A stretch of 5,471 nt of DNA from Symbiobacteriaceae bacterium (GTDB lineage Bacteria; Bacillota_E; Symbiobacteriia; Symbiobacteriales; Symbiobacteriaceae): contig DAHVXO010000015.1 of the NCBI GenBank assembly GCA_027356675.1, forward strand, positions 1 to 5,471. Direction: 5' to 3'. Below the pieces are notes generated by a model. That model searched no databases. It saw only the letters and a list, made by a program, of their open reading frames with translations, and had not been told where the DNA came from. Positions 5,441 through 5,471 of the stretch are shown here, piece by piece. How positions within the stretch are numbered: the first letter of the stretch is position 1; every line of letters begins with the position of its first letter. The translations under genes were made by a program, and so were the position numbers.

Positions 5441-5471
5441 TTCGCGGCAGACTTTCCGCTCGGTCTCAGAC

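Larger units (their letters stand above)
5254..5471. other. Terminal stretch without a supported gene
   Basis: One + frame is open from ATG 5269 to the window edge, but it has no ribosome-binding site. Its peptide is rich in Pro, Gly and Arg, and its third-position use is less GC-biased than in the neighbouring genes, so I do not call it coding. The stretch is better explained as an untranslated, repeat-rich leader for a gene starting beyond 5471. Confidence 0.45.

Noticed and set aside
5269..5471. Frame open to the window edge from ATG 5269
   Set aside because: No ribosome-binding site, a Pro/Gly/Arg-rich product with few hydrophobic residues, and weaker GC bias at third positions than the real genes.
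1..5471. CRISPR arrays, tRNA or rRNA genes, insertion sequences
   Set aside because: No spaced direct-repeat array, cloverleaf sequence, rRNA segment, transposase motif or terminal inverted repeats were seen.

Overview
The window looks like a stretch of chromosome from a GC-rich, spore-forming Firmicute, perhaps Symbiobacterium-like. The grounds are a CotH-type spore-coat kinase, strong Shine-Dalgarno sites, GTG and other non-ATG starts, intrinsic terminators and B. subtilis-style glycolate oxidase genes. The genus is inference. All supported genes are on the + strand.

Layout. (1) 1-285 is the 3' end of a gene whose protein ends in an Arg-Ser repeat tail. A 10-bp-stem hairpin (317-340) follows. 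(2) 371-1459 encodes a CotH-family protein kinase and is closed by a strong terminator (1466-1498). (3) 1610-2503 encodes an eight-helix membrane protein of unknown function, with His, Asp and Glu residues grouped on the predicted outer face. (4) An extended -10 promoter overlaps the end of that gene and drives glcD and glcF (about 2544-5253), a flavin subunit and an iron-sulfur subunit of a glycolate/lactate-type dehydrogenase. (5) 5254-5471 has no convincing gene. It holds inverted and direct repeats and a T-box-like core, so it may be the leader of a gene beyond the window.

Two points stand out. First, an Arg/Ser-repeat protein sits directly upstream of a CotH kinase. In B. subtilis, CotH phosphorylates the Ser/basic-repeat coat proteins CotB and CotG, so this looks like a kinase-substrate pair in a distant sporeformer. 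Second, the 5' end of glcD is damaged. The frame that encodes the normal N-terminus has a good ribosome site but only a CTG start, and an amber stop at codon 21. The remaining 418 codons and all of glcF are intact. Either GlcD is made from an internal start, the stop is read through, the gene is a young pseudogene, or the base call is wrong.
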